64,000 nucleotides of DNA from AP-15 sp050729795 (GCA_050729795.1 JBOHME010000005.1:1-64000); one strand, 5' to 3'; shown: positions 26,119-39,751, numbered from the stretch's first letter. Notes: generated by a model not told the origin, from the sequence alone. A program made the numbers and translations.

Positions 26119-26613
26119 CTAGACCGGGAAGACCAGCGAGGTCGGGACGATCGTCGAATCATAGATGCAGATGCGTTCGGCAAAGCGCAATCGGCCGCCA
26201 TCCTCGACGACCCGGTCACGGTATTGGCCGCACAAAAACAGTTCGGACGGACGGTCGAGCATCGTCTGCAGCAGGGCAAAGCTCGCCGTCAGCCGCATGC
26301 CTTCGCCGCCCACCCCGCGCAGCCGGATGTTGCTGACGAGGTGCCTGAGCGTCCGCGGCACGTAAAGGGCGGTCTCGCGGATTGCCGTGACCCGGTCGAT
26401 CAGCATGCCCCGGCTCTCGCAATAGATCAGCGCGATCGGCATCTCCTGCTCGAAATTCTCGCGCGGCGTCACCCGGTAGAGGCAATCCTCGGTAAAGAAA
26501 TCGGGCCAGCGTTCGAGCTCGCCCTCGTCGAGCGCATCGGCATAAGCGCAATAGAGATCGGCGAGCCGCATGCGCAGCGCCGGCGCTGCATCGAGGCCGG
26601 GGGCGGCGATCAT
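26119..26613 (-). CDS. Aromatic-ring-hydroxylating dioxygenase beta subunit
   Basis: A 164-aa SnoaL-fold small subunit: L-Y-C-A-Y-A-D-A-L-D-E-G-E-L-E-R-W-P-D-F-F-T-E-D-C-L-Y and I-Y-C-E-S-R-G-M-L-I-D-R are typical of ring-hydroxylating dioxygenase beta chains, which stabilise the alpha3beta3 oligomer. ATG 26613 with GGAG upstream, 16 nt after the alpha-subunit stop. No ferredoxin or reductase gene is adjacent. Substrate unknown. Confidence 0.92.
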   Translation of the reverse strand: MIAAPGLDAAPALRMRLADLYCAYADALDEGELERWPDFFTEDCLYRVTPRENFEQEMPIALIYCESRGMLIDRVTAIRETALYVPRTLRHLVSNIRLRGVGGEGMRLTASFALLQTMLDRPSELFLCGQYRDRVVEDGGRLRFAERICIYDSTIVPTSLVFPV

Positions 26614-26629
26614 CGCCGGCGGCTCCGGT

Positions 26630-27904
26630 TCACAGCTCCATGACCCGGCGATAATATTGGTAAAGCCCGCGGATCGCGGTCTCGGTGACCATGTGCGGCT
26701 CGTCACGGACCGCGCGGCCGCCCATCTCGGCGATGCATTGGGCGCCGTCATTGCCGTCGATCCCAGCCTGCGACAACAGCATCGCCTCGCTGTCGTCGAG
26801 CGAGACGAGCCCCGCCGGTCCCATCAAATTGGCCTGGCGCAGGCGGCGCTGGCGCAGTTCCGGGGTATCGTCGGCATAGCCGAAAAACGTCCAGGCGAGA
26901 TCGAACTGGCCGGCGTCGATCGGCACGATCTGCCGCATCGCCAGCGTGTTCGACTGCTGCTGCACGATCAGATTGGGCCACAGCGTCTGCAGCACCACGG
27001 TCGCAGCACCGGGAAACTCGCGCACCGGGTCCAGGAGGCGCGGGTCGTTGAGCGCGAAATTCGATTTGAACGCCCGCATCTGCCGCGTCGCGTCGTTCTC
27101 CCGCTGCTCGCCCTTGCTGCTGACCAGCACGGCATGCCGTCCGGTCGGGTCCATCTCGATCGCCGAACGCTGATCGAGCCGGAACAGCCCGAATGTCACC
27201 AGAAAGACGTGCAGCAGGCTCGCGTGGTACGGATCCTTGATGTTTTCGAACATCAGCTTCCAGTTGCTTGGAATGCGCTGGCGCAGGTAGCCGAGCACGA
27301 CGAGCTCGCGGCCATCGAAGAGACGATCGAAATAGCCGAGCATCGTGTTGCCAAGATAGTCTGCAAAGGGCTCGGTCGCGTCAGAAAAGCTGGCGAAGAC
27401 GACGCCGTGCCGGCAGGTCACCGCGAGCCGTTGCAGCCCGTGCTCTTCGATGCGGAAATCCTCGGGCATGCCGCCCTTTCCGCGAAAACCGCGACGGAAC
27501 GGCACACCGATAAGCTTGCCGCCGAGATCGTAGGTCCATTGGTGATAGGGGCAGACGAACTCCTTTGTCGAACCGCGCGCCGCCGCACAGAACTGGGCGC
27601 TGCGATGCGCGCAACGGTTGACCAGCACGCAGACCTCGCCGGCGGTGTCGCGCACCGCGACAACATCGCGGGTGCCGAGCCTGGTGCGCTTGAAGACGCC
27701 GGGCTGTGGCAGCTCGGCTTCGAGACAGACATAGAGCCAGCTCGCTCCGGCAAAGACGCGCTCCTGCTCGCGGGCGAACAGCTCAGGGTCGGTATAGACC
27801 CAGTTCGGGATGCGCGAGCACCCGGCATCGGGCCAGCGCCGCTCGGGTGAGATTCCGATATCGCTTTCGGGCAATGGCAGCGGTGACCCAGCGGCGGACG
27901 GCAT
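26630..27904 (-). CDS. Rieske non-haem iron dioxygenase alpha subunit
   Basis: A 424-aa catalytic subunit. The Rieske [2Fe-2S] ligands are C98 and H100 (C-A-H) and C118 and H121 (C-P-Y-H). The mononuclear iron site is D224-P-Y-H227-A-S-L-L-H232, with bridging residue D224. ATG 27904 follows a CGGAG; the longer open frame upstream is not family-like. It is followed by the beta subunit. The pair needs electron-transfer proteins encoded elsewhere. Likely role is oxygenation of an aromatic acid; the exact substrate cannot be read. Confidence 0.94.
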   Translation of the reverse strand: MPSAAGSPLPLPESDIGISPERRWPDAGCSRIPNWVYTDPELFAREQERVFAGASWLYVCLEAELPQPGVFKRTRLGTRDVVAVRDTAGEVCVLVNRCAHRSAQFCAAARGSTKEFVCPYHQWTYDLGGKLIGVPFRRGFRGKGGMPEDFRIEEHGLQRLAVTCRHGVVFASFSDATEPFADYLGNTMLGYFDRLFDGRELVVLGYLRQRIPSNWKLMFENIKDPYHASLLHVFLVTFGLFRLDQRSAIEMDPTGRHAVLVSSKGEQRENDATRQMRAFKSNFALNDPRLLDPVREFPGAATVVLQTLWPNLIVQQQSNTLAMRQIVPIDAGQFDLAWTFFGYADDTPELRQRRLRQANLMGPAGLVSLDDSEAMLLSQAGIDGNDGAQCIAEMGGRAVRDEPHMVTETAIRGLYQYYRRVMEL

Positions 27905-28085
27905 GGCGGGCTCCGGTGACAAATTTGTCTGGCGGCATTCTATCCGGCGCTGACCGATTGCGCGATCGGGCACTCGCGGGCGGCGCAAATCGCCTGTGCC
28001 GAGGCTGGCGGGCTCGTTCCCGCGGCACGTCTCTGGACCGGGTCCGGGAATTGCCGCACACTGCGCCACTGGCGGGGTTCGACCC

Positions 28086-28208
28086 ATGAGCAATGTCGGC
28101 CATCCCTATATCGGGCGCACGCTGCTGCCGCGCGAGGAACCGACGAGACTGCACAATGCTCCCGGTGATATTGCCGCAAGATGTTTGACATCGCCGCAAG
28201 ATGTTTGA
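28086..28208 (+). pseudogene. Possible N-terminal fragment of a molybdopterin oxidase large subunit (CoxL-like)
   Basis: The 40-codon frame from ATG 28086 starts MSNVGHPYIGRTLLPREEPT, which resembles the conserved start of carbon-monoxide/aldehyde oxidoreductase large chains (Y-I-G-x-x-x-x-R-x-E-D). The likeness ends after about 20 residues, where the tandem 20-bp repeats begin. This suggests a gene cut off by a rearrangement. Evidence is short and could be chance. Confidence 0.3.
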
Positions 28209-28225
28209 CATCGCCGCAAGATGTT
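28173..28225. repeat. Tandem 20-bp repeat, 2.7 copies
   Basis: GCCGCAAGATGTTTGACATC occurs at 28173-28192 and 28193-28212, then 13 bp of a third copy to 28225 before diverging (TGTTCATGATTCG). Short adjacent direct repeats of this kind are seen at the ends of some IS21-type elements, so this may be an IS scar; no transposase sequence is present. Confidence 0.7.
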
Positions 28226-28363
28226 CATGATTCGTCGCTGTATTCGCGCTACCCTGGCTGGGTCGCGAACCGGTGGCGGCATCGTGGAGCAAGGCATGAC
28301 AAGCGGCTGGCGCTACCCGACGCTATGGGCTGACACCCTGGCGTGCGGATCGGATTTCGGGTG

Positions 28364-30496
28364 ATGAACGCGGCAATGGGGTGGGTGAACCGGCGATGCG
28401 GGCCGGGGTTTCGCGTGATCGCCGGCGTCTTCCTCGCATTGGTGGCAATCTGGCCTGCGGTGGCATTCGCGGCGGCGACCGGCTGGATCGGCGATGATCA
28501 TGCCGCCTCGCGGCTGATTACCGCAGTCGAGGCGACCGGGGTGGCCGACACGATCACCGCCGGGATCGAGATCCGGCTGGCGCCGGGCTGGCACACCTAT
28601 TGGCGTTCGCCAGGCGATGCCGGCATCGCCCCCAGCATCGACTGGTCCGGCTCCAGCAATTTGGCGAGGGCGACAATCGCATGGCCGGCGCCGCAGCGAT
28701 ATTCGCTGCAAGGGTTCGAGACCGCCGGGTACCGGAACCAAATTGTGCTGCCGGTCCGCCTCAGCCTCGCGCGGGCCGGCCGACCGCTGCCGCTGCACGT
28801 CACGCTCGCCTATGCCGCCTGCTCCCAGATCTGCGTGCCCTACACGGCAAAGCTCGCGCTGACCTTGCCGGCGGGTCCTGCGGTTCGGGCGCCGGAAGCC
28901 GGGCTGATCGCCGCGGCACAAAGGCAAGTCCCGGAAAGCCTCGCCGCCGCCGGGATCGAGCTCGTCTCTGCCAATACCGTCCGCAAAGGTCATGACACTT
29001 CTCTCATCGTGCGGCTGCGTGCCGGCGGGACGCCGCTTCATGCGCCCGATCTCTTTGTCGAAGGGTTGACCGATGGCTCGCCCGGCCGCCCCCAGGTGGC
29101 ATTGACGGCGTCGGGGCATATCGCCCGCCTGACGGTTCCGATCCGCGACGCCGGCAGCGCCCTCATCGCCGGCAAACGGCTGACCCTGACATTGGTGGAC
29201 GGCGCCAGAGCCGCCGTGTTCACCGCCACGCCGCGGACCGGATCGCCACCCGGCAGCGACGCGCGGCTGCTCACGATCCTCGCCATCGCGCTCCTGGGCG
29301 GCCTCGTTCTGAACGCAATGCCGTGCGTGCTGCCGGTGCTGTCGCTGAAGCTGTTGTCGCTGGCGAGCCAGGCCGGGGCGGACCGGCGGCGGGTGCGGAT
29401 CGGCCTCGTCATGACGGCACTTGGCGTGCTCGCCTCATTCGCGCTCATCGCCGCGGCGCTGATCGTGGCGAAGGCCGGCGGTGCTGCGGTCGGCTGGGGC
29501 ATGCAGTTCCAATGGCCGTGGTTTATCGCCGCGATGGCGGCGCTGACGACATTGTTTGCAGCGAGCCTGTGGGGTTGGCTGGCGATCGGCCTGCCGCGCC
29601 TTGTTTACGATGCCGCCGCTGTGGGTCGCAGCCGCAGGCCCTATGCCGACGCGTTTTTGACCGGTGCCTTTGCAACCCTGCTCGCGACCCCGTGCTCAGC
29701 CCCGTTTGTCGGCACCGCGGTCGGTTTCGCGTTGGCCCAAGGGCCGCGCCTCATTCTGCTGGTCTTCGCCGCGCTCGGGCTGGGTTTCGCATCCCCTTAT
29801 CTGGCCGTCGCCACGGTGCCGCGGCTGGTTCGGCTGCTGCCGCGGCCGGGGCGCTGGATGGACCGGCTGCGCGTGCTGCTTGGGTTGGCGCTGCTGGCGA
29901 CCGCAGCATGGCTGATCACGGTGCTGGCGGCGCTGTCGGGTGCCGCGGTGGCGTTCGGCACAGCGGCGGCGCTCACCGCCGTGCTGCTGCTGCTCGCGGT
30001 GAGACGCCGCCCCGGATTTCCGCTATCGGCGGTGCGGGTGGCTTCAACAACCGCGACCGTTCTGATCGGCGCGGCGATCCTGTGGCCGGCGCTGGCCGGC
30101 GTCGCACCGGGCGGAACGGCAAAGCCCGACGGGCGCTGGCAGGCCTTCGACCCGGCGGCGATCCCGCGGCTGGTCGGCGAGAACCGGATCGTCTTTGTCG
30201 ATGTGACCGCCGCCTGGTGTCTGACCTGCAAGGTCAACGAAGCGGCGGTGCTCGATCGCGCGCCGGTCGCGGCGCGGCTGTTCGGCCCGGGGGTTGTCGC
30301 GATGCGCGGCGATTGGACCCGTCCCGACCCGGCGCTGACCCGATATCTGCAAAGCTTCGGGCGTTACGGCATCCCGTTCAACGCGGTCTACGGCCCGCGC
30401 CAGCCGGCCGGCCAGGTCCTGCCCGAGCTGCTGACCGCGACGGCGGTCGATCGGGCGCTCGACCGGGCCGCCGCACCGGCGACCGTGGCGCGATGA
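28364..30496 (+). CDS. DsbD/ScsB-like transmembrane thiol-disulfide reductase
   Basis: A 710-aa inner-membrane protein moving electrons from cytoplasmic thioredoxin to the periplasm. Signal segment at about 17-38. The N-terminal DsbC-like domain has the cysteine pair in A-C-S-Q-I-C-V-P-Y (about 155). The eight-segment DsbD core has its two cysteines in A-M-P-C-V-L-P-V and A-T-P-C-S-A-P-F. The C-terminal thioredoxin-like domain has W-C-L-T-C-K (about 617). This three-part layout matches the ScsB/DsbD family. ATG 28364 is chosen; GTG 28343 is in frame. A small membrane protein gene follows after 16 nt. Confidence 0.92.
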   Translation: MNAAMGWVNRRCGPGFRVIAGVFLALVAIWPAVAFAAATGWIGDDHAASRLITAVEATGVADTITAGIEIRLAPGWHTYWRSPGDAGIAPSIDWSGSSNLARATIAWPAPQRYSLQGFETAGYRNQIVLPVRLSLARAGRPLPLHVTLAYAACSQICVPYTAKLALTLPAGPAVRAPEAGLIAAAQRQVPESLAAAGIELVSANTVRKGHDTSLIVRLRAGGTPLHAPDLFVEGLTDGSPGRPQVALTASGHIARLTVPIRDAGSALIAGKRLTLTLVDGARAAVFTATPRTGSPPGSDARLLTILAIALLGGLVLNAMPCVLPVLSLKLLSLASQAGADRRRVRIGLVMTALGVLASFALIAAALIVAKAGGAAVGWGMQFQWPWFIAAMAALTTLFAASLWGWLAIGLPRLVYDAAAVGRSRRPYADAFLTGAFATLLATPCSAPFVGTAVGFALAQGPRLILLVFAALGLGFASPYLAVATVPRLVRLLPRPGRWMDRLRVLLGLALLATAAWLITVLAALSGAAVAFGTAAALTAVLLLLAVRRRPGFPLSAVRVASTTATVLIGAAILWPALAGVAPGGTAKPDGRWQAFDPAAIPRLVGENRIVFVDVTAAWCLTCKVNEAAVLDRAPVAARLFGPGVVAMRGDWTRPDPALTRYLQSFGRYGIPFNAVYGPRQPAGQVLPELLTATAVDRALDRAAAPATVAR

Positions 30497-30512
30497 TCGC
30501 GGCAGCCCATCA

Positions 30513-30719
30513 ATGAGCCGACCATTGCGGGATAGCGATCGCGAGACCGAAGAAAGACGGACTCTCGCCCTGATCGGGCTGATTATCGTGCTGGCGCTGG
30601 CGATTGCCGGTGTCGTGCTGATCCGCGCTCTCGGCCAGGAAGCGCAGCTCGAGGATTGCCTGATGTCGGGGCGAACCAACTGCGCACCAATCGAATTGCC
30701 GCTGACCGAGGTGCGATAG
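30513..30719 (+). CDS. Small single-pass membrane protein
   Basis: A 68-aa protein with an acidic/basic N-terminus, one membrane helix (about residues 18-40, T-L-A-L-I-G-L-I-I-V-L-A-L-A-I-A-G-V-V-L-I) and a short outside tail with two cysteines (D-C-L and N-C-A). It starts 16 nt after the DsbD-like gene, so it is probably in the same transcript, and its periplasmic cysteines could be a substrate or helper; that is inference. Family not recognised. Confidence 0.7.
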   Translation: MSRPLRDSDRETEERRTLALIGLIIVLALAIAGVVLIRALGQEAQLEDCLMSGRTNCAPIELPLTEVR

Positions 30720-30783
30720 CCGCGTTGTTTCGCGAAGATCCGCGCGTGCAGGGCTCGTCGCGCCAATCCCGCATCGGTCCGAT

Positions 30784-31956
30784 CTACGCCGTCTCCTCGA
30801 AGATTTCACGGCCGATCAGCATGCGGCGGATCTCCGATGTGCCGGCGCCGATCTCGTAGAGCTTGGCGTCGCGCAGCAGGCGCCCGGCCGGGAAGTCGTT
30901 GATGTAGCCATTCCCGCCGAGGATCTGCACCGCGTCCAAGGCTGCGGCGGTGGCCCGTTCAGCCGCGTAGAGGATCGCGCCGGCGGCGTCGCGGCGTGTC
31001 GTCTGGCTGCGGTCGCAGGCGCGCGCCACCGCGTAGACATAGGCTTTGCAGGCGTTCATCGCGGTGTACATGTCGGCGATCTTGGCCTGGATCAGCTGGA
31101 ACCCGCCGATCGGCTGGCCGAACTGCCGGCGATCGTGGACATAAGGGACCACCAGATCGAGACAGGCCTGCATGATGCCGAGCGGTCCGGCGGCCAGCAC
31201 TGCGCGCTCGTAATCGAGCCCGCTCATCAGCACCCGCACGCCCTCGTCCGCGGCGCCGAGCAGGTTCTCGACAGGAACCTCGCAGTCCTCGAACACCAGC
31301 TCCGAGGTCGGCGACCCGCGCATGCCGAGCTTGTCGAGCTTCTGCGCCGGGCGGAACCCTTTGAAGTCTTTCTCGATCAAAAAGGCGGTGAGGCCGTGCG
31401 CACCGACATCGGGCCGGGTCTTGGCGTAGACGACAAGGGTATCGGCGGCATGGCCGTTGGTGATCCACAGCTTGGTGCCATTGAGGACATAATGGTCACC
31501 GTGCCGATCGGCGCGCAGCCGCATCGACATGACATCGGATCCGGCACCGGGCTCGCTCATCGCCAGCGCGCCGACATGCTCCCCGGAAATCAGCCTCGGG
31601 AGGTATTTGCGCTTTTGCACCTCGCTGCCGTTGCGCCGGATCTGGTTGACGCACAGATTCGAATGCGCGCCATAAGAAAGCCCGACCGAGGCCGAGGCGC
31701 GGCTCACCTCCTCCATCGCCACGCAATGCGCGAGATAGCCCATTTGCGCGCCGCCATATTCCTCCTCGACGGTGATGCCGTGCAGACCGAGCGCCCCCAT
31801 CTGCGGCCACAGCTCGCGCGGAAAGCGGTCGCTGCGATCGATCTCGGCGGCGAGCGGCGCCACCTTGTCCTCGGCAAAATCGCGCACCGAGGCGCGCAGC
31901 ATGTCGATCTCCGATCCGAGATCGAAATCGAGCGAGGTGAGCCGGGTATTCTGCAT
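30784..31956 (-). CDS. ivd: Isovaleryl-CoA dehydrogenase (acyl-CoA dehydrogenase family)
   Basis: A 390-aa FAD enzyme of leucine breakdown; passes electrons to ETF (encoded at 48.6-50.3 kb). Signatures: A-M-S-E-P-G-A-G-S-D-V, L-W-I-T-N-G, and L-D-Y-E-R-A-V-L-A-A-G-P-L-G-I-M-Q, where the glutamate occupies the catalytic position special to isovaleryl-CoA dehydrogenases rather than the C-terminal Glu of other acyl-CoA dehydrogenases. I-L-G-G-N-G-Y-I and R-D-A-K-L-Y-E-I-G-A-G-T-S-E-I close the fold. ATG 31956. No methylcrotonyl-CoA carboxylase genes are adjacent. Confidence 0.92.
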   Translation of the reverse strand: MQNTRLTSLDFDLGSEIDMLRASVRDFAEDKVAPLAAEIDRSDRFPRELWPQMGALGLHGITVEEEYGGAQMGYLAHCVAMEEVSRASASVGLSYGAHSNLCVNQIRRNGSEVQKRKYLPRLISGEHVGALAMSEPGAGSDVMSMRLRADRHGDHYVLNGTKLWITNGHAADTLVVYAKTRPDVGAHGLTAFLIEKDFKGFRPAQKLDKLGMRGSPTSELVFEDCEVPVENLLGAADEGVRVLMSGLDYERAVLAAGPLGIMQACLDLVVPYVHDRRQFGQPIGGFQLIQAKIADMYTAMNACKAYVYAVARACDRSQTTRRDAAGAILYAAERATAAALDAVQILGGNGYINDFPAGRLLRDAKLYEIGAGTSEIRRMLIGREIFEETA

Positions 31957-32114
31957 CGATCGAGCACCCTCGTGCCGGAGTTCCGGACCGCTCGCCGGCC
32001 GCTCGCGTCAATGGGCGGCGCCGGGCGCGTCGGAAATCCGCCGCTCGTTTTGACGAAATGCCGCTGCTGGCGGGCCCTCGTGTACCCATATCAGACGGCA
32101 GAAAAGCCGAGAAC

Positions 32115-32567
32115 ATGCGCATCGCCCAGACCCGCCTGACATTCGAGACCGCACCGCGCGAGATCAGGGAGATCACGCGCGAGATCGCCGGCTGGGTTGA
32201 GGGCCAGCACATCGGCAGCGGATTGTTGACCATCTATCTCGCGCACACTTCGGCCTCGCTGTTGATCCAGGAGAACGCCTCGCCGGATGTCCGCACCGAT
32301 CTCGACACGTTTCTGCACCGCCTCGTGCCGGAGGATATGGCGCTCTACCGTCACAATGACGAGGGACCGGACGACATGCCGGCGCATATCAAGGCGGCCT
32401 TGACGCAGGTGCAGCTGACAATCCCGGTGATCGACAGCGCATTGCAGCTGGGCGTTTGGCAGGGGATCTTTTTGCTCGAACATCGCGCCGCGCCACATCG
32501 CCGCGAGCTGATTCTGACGCTGATCGGCGAGGAGGCGGTCGCCGCGGCCACCGCGCCGCCGGGCTAA
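32115..32567 (+). CDS. yjbQ: YjbQ family protein (UPF0047)
   Basis: A 150-aa protein with the family's two signatures: Y-L-A-H-T-S-A-S-L-L-I-Q-E-N at about residue 37 and the metal/phosphate site Y-R-H-N-D-E-G-P-D-D-M-P-A-H-I near 77. H-R and R-E-L close the C-terminus. Members have been proposed to supply thiamine phosphate synthase side activity; true role unsettled. ATG 32115 matches the family start. Diverges from ivd. Confidence 0.93.
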   Translation: MRIAQTRLTFETAPREIREITREIAGWVEGQHIGSGLLTIYLAHTSASLLIQENASPDVRTDLDTFLHRLVPEDMALYRHNDEGPDDMPAHIKAALTQVQLTIPVIDSALQLGVWQGIFLLEHRAAPHRRELILTLIGEEAVAAATAPPG

Positions 32568-32641
32568 GGGTCGGCTTTCCGGTGTAAGCCGAGCGTTTCG
32601 TGCGCTATTTTCGCGGCATCCGCAGCGGAAGGAATCTGCCG

Positions 32642-33559
32642 ATGCCGTCGGATGTGTTGTTGCCGGCCGTCAACCTGATCGCCACCCCGGGGCGCAGGCG
32701 CGCAACGCTCGGTCTCGCCCGCGAAATCGAGAGCCGGGGCTTTGCCGGTATCTCGGTGTCGAGCTCATTTGGCAATTTCGCGCAATGCATCGGCCTTGCC
32801 TTCGCCACGCAGAGCATCACCTTCGCCACCGCGATCGCGCCGATCTATGCCCAGAATGTCGACGAGTTCGCCGATGGTGCCGCCTATCTCCACGAGGTTT
32901 CCGGCGGCCGCTTCCAGTTCGGCATCGGCGTCGCCCACCCGCCGAGCCACGTGCGGCTCGGTGTGACCCCGGGCCGGCCGCTCGCCGACATCCGCGCCTT
33001 TGTCGAGAAATTCAAATCGCATGACGGCAGCGGCCCGTTGCCGCCGGTCATCCTCGCCACACTGCGCCGGCGGATGGTGGCGCTCGCCGGCGAGATCGCC
33101 GACGGCTTGATCTTCGCCAATGGCAGCCGGTCGCATATGCGCCAATCGCTGGCCGCCCTGCCAGCCGACCGGCGCAGCGACCCGAATTTCTTTATCGGCA
33201 ACCGCATTCGCACCTGCATCGCCGAGAATGCCGACGAAGCCAAGGAAGTGCTGCGGCGGACGATGGCCAACTACGCATTGATGCCGTATTACCGCAACTA
33301 TTGGAAAGAGGCCGGCTATATCGAAGAGATGAGCGCAGTCGAAACCGCACTCGCTGCGGGCCGGCCAGAGGAGGTGCCGCGCTGTCTCAGCGATCGGTGG
33401 TTTGCCGATGTGACCCTGTTCGGGCCGCCTTCGAAGGTTCGCGAAGGGGTCGAGGCGTGGCGCGACGCCGGCATCCGCAGCCCGGTGGTGGTGCCGCTAT
33501 CGGCCGACGGCAATCAGGAAACCGCATTGCGCCAGCTGTTCGCCGCTTTCGCCGATTGA
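32642..33559 (+). CDS. LLM-class (luciferase-like) flavin/F420 oxidoreductase
   Basis: A 305-aa TIM-barrel protein. A-R-E-I-E-S-R-G-F-A-G-I-S-V, F-A-T-A-I-A-P-I-Y-A-Q and the G-G-R-F-Q-F-G-I-G-V-A-H-P motif near residue 93 are typical of luciferase-like monooxygenase/F420-dependent reductase families. ATG 32642 with GGAAGGAA upstream; the frame is open to 32600 without a better start. Substrate and cofactor (FMN or F420) unknown. Followed 67 nt later by lhr. Confidence 0.86.
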   Translation: MPSDVLLPAVNLIATPGRRRATLGLAREIESRGFAGISVSSSFGNFAQCIGLAFATQSITFATAIAPIYAQNVDEFADGAAYLHEVSGGRFQFGIGVAHPPSHVRLGVTPGRPLADIRAFVEKFKSHDGSGPLPPVILATLRRRMVALAGEIADGLIFANGSRSHMRQSLAALPADRRSDPNFFIGNRIRTCIAENADEAKEVLRRTMANYALMPYYRNYWKEAGYIEEMSAVETALAAGRPEEVPRCLSDRWFADVTLFGPPSKVREGVEAWRDAGIRSPVVVPLSADGNQETALRQLFAAFAD

Positions 33560-33626
33560 TCCGGCGGTCGATCCGACCTTTATTTGTGCGACGATCGTTC
33601 CGCCCCGTGCCATTGCGAGATCGTCC

Positions 33627-37952
<4,326 letters not shown>

Positions 37953-37964
37953 TCGAGGCCGCGG

Positions 37965-39629
37965 TCAGGCGGCATGCCGGGCCACGCCGCCGGTGCCGGA
38001 AGCGTCGAGGATCATCTCCGCACCCTTCTCGGCGATCATGATCACCGTCGCGTTGGTGTTGCCCGAAACCACGGTCGGCATCACCGACGCATCGATGACC
38101 CGCAGGCTTTCGATCCCGTGCACGCGCAGCTCGGTATCGACGACCGCATGCTCGGAGCCGCCCATCATGCAGGTCGAGGTCGGATGATAGGTCGTGCCGG
38201 CGGTCTTCGCGATGTGGTCGAGCCATTGCGCATCGGTCTCGGTCGCCGGTCCGGGCACCACCTCGCCGACCGCGAGCGCCGCCATCGCCGGGCTCTCGAA
38301 CACCTTGCGCGCGATCCGCAGCCCGGCGATCAGGGTGTCCTTGTCGGCCTGGGTCGACAAATAATTGGGCTGGATCGCCGGCGGGATCGCAGGGTAGGGC
38401 GAGCGGATTCTGAGCCAGCCGCGGCTTTCCGGCCGGCACGGGATGCAGGTCGCCTGGCAACCGGGGAAGTCGTGCATTTCCTTGCCTGGCGTGACAAAGC
38501 TGCCGGCGAGAAACTGGTACTGCACATCGGGTGAATCGAGCCCGGGCCGGGTGCGCACAAAGAGCCCGATCGGTGCGGCCCCCATCATCAAGGCGCCACG
38601 CCGCGCCAGCGCGTATTCGAGCCCGGCCCGCAACTGGCGTAGCCGGGAGCGAGAAATCTCGTTCAATGTATTGGCGCGGCGCATCCGGTAGACGACACGC
38701 GAATTCAGATGATCCTGCAAATTCTCGCCGACGCCGGGCAGGTCGTGGACCACGGTGATGCCGTGACTGCGCAGCAATTCGCCCGGCCCGACGCCGGAGA
38801 GCTGCAAGAGCTGCGGCGAGTTGATCGACCCGCCGGCGAGGATCACCTCGCCCCGAGCGCGCACCCGGTGGACGGCGCCGGCCTGCGCGTATTCGAGACC
38901 GACCGCGCGGCGCCCGTCGAACAGCACCCGGTACGCCAGCGCGTGGATTTCGAGCGTCAGGTTCGGCCGCTTCAAGGCCGGACGCAGATAGGCCACCGCG
39001 GCGCTGCAGCGGCGCTTGTTGCGCACGGTCACCTGCAACGGCCCGACGCCGTCCTGCTCGGCGCCGTTGAAATCGTCGTTGCGCCTGTAGCCGGCCTGCT
39101 CCGCGGCCGCGATAAACGCGTCGTGCAATTCGTGCCGGGCCCGCAGATCGGAGACGCTGAGCGGACCGCCTGCGCCATGATGCTGGTCGGCGCCGTGCTC
39201 CTGATCCTCGGCGCGCCGGAAATAGGGCAGCACGTCGTCATAGGACCAGCCGGCATTGCCGAGCTGGCGCCACAGGTCAAAATCCTGGCGCTGCCCGCGG
39301 ATGTAGATGAGCCCGTTGATCGAGCTCGACCCGCCGAGGACCTTGCCGCGCGGCCACGGTATCCGGCGGCCGGCCAGCCCCGGCTGCGGCTCGGTCTCGA
39401 ACTGCCAGGTGATCTTCGGGTGGTAGATGTTGCGGTAGAACCCGGCCGGGATATGGATCCAGGGGTTGTTATCCTTGCCGCCGGCTTCGAGCAGCAGCAC
39501 CCGCGATTGCCGGTCGGCGCTGAGCCGATTGGCGAGAACGCAGCCGGCCGAGCCGGCGCCGACGACGATGTAATCGAACTCTCTTTCCTGCGGCATGGTC
39601 GCAACCGCCGTAGCTTCATCGACGCGCAT
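37965..39629 (-). CDS. GMC-family oxidoreductase (choline/alcohol dehydrogenase-like)
   Basis: A 554-aa FAD flavoenzyme. ADP-binding G-A-G-S-A-G-C-V-L-A-N-R near residue 23, GMC signature 1 region P-R-G-K-V-L-G-G-S-S-S-I-N-G, signature 2 G-G-S-I-N-S-P-Q-L-L-Q-L-S-G-V-G-P, and the active-site histidine in Y-H-P-T-S-T-C-M-M-G, followed by S-G-N-T-N-A-T-V. Closest in form to choline dehydrogenase-type bacterial alcohol dehydrogenases, but no glycine-betaine genes are nearby, so the substrate is open. Start 39629 or the in-frame ATG at 39596; neither has a clear ribosome site. Confidence 0.9.
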   Translation of the reverse strand: MRVDEATAVATMPQEREFDYIVVGAGSAGCVLANRLSADRQSRVLLLEAGGKDNNPWIHIPAGFYRNIYHPKITWQFETEPQPGLAGRRIPWPRGKVLGGSSSINGLIYIRGQRQDFDLWRQLGNAGWSYDDVLPYFRRAEDQEHGADQHHGAGGPLSVSDLRARHELHDAFIAAAEQAGYRRNDDFNGAEQDGVGPLQVTVRNKRRCSAAVAYLRPALKRPNLTLEIHALAYRVLFDGRRAVGLEYAQAGAVHRVRARGEVILAGGSINSPQLLQLSGVGPGELLRSHGITVVHDLPGVGENLQDHLNSRVVYRMRRANTLNEISRSRLRQLRAGLEYALARRGALMMGAAPIGLFVRTRPGLDSPDVQYQFLAGSFVTPGKEMHDFPGCQATCIPCRPESRGWLRIRSPYPAIPPAIQPNYLSTQADKDTLIAGLRIARKVFESPAMAALAVGEVVPGPATETDAQWLDHIAKTAGTTYHPTSTCMMGGSEHAVVDTELRVHGIESLRVIDASVMPTVVSGNTNATVIMIAEKGAEMILDASGTGGVARHAA

Positions 39630-39751
39630 TCTATCAATGACGGAAGAGGCCTGTCATCGCGACAAGCCGAAGGCTGCGCCGGAAATCCCGATCAAAGCTG
39701 TCCCGGTCAGGACATAGCGGCGCGAGCCGGTGCCACTCGTCGAAGAGTTGG

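Larger units (their letters stand above)
27905..28363. other. 459-bp intergenic region between divergent genes
   Basis: Divergent gap between the Rieske alpha gene and the DsbD-like gene. It holds a short possible coding remnant (28086-28208) and a 20-bp tandem repeat tract (28173-28225). I see no tRNA or riboswitch fold, and no clear terminator. Promoters for both neighbours must lie here, but none stands out. Confidence 0.6.

Noticed and set aside
37965..39629. Choline dehydrogenase betA by name
   Set aside because: GMC signatures fit but no betaine genes are adjacent, so the substrate cannot be assigned.
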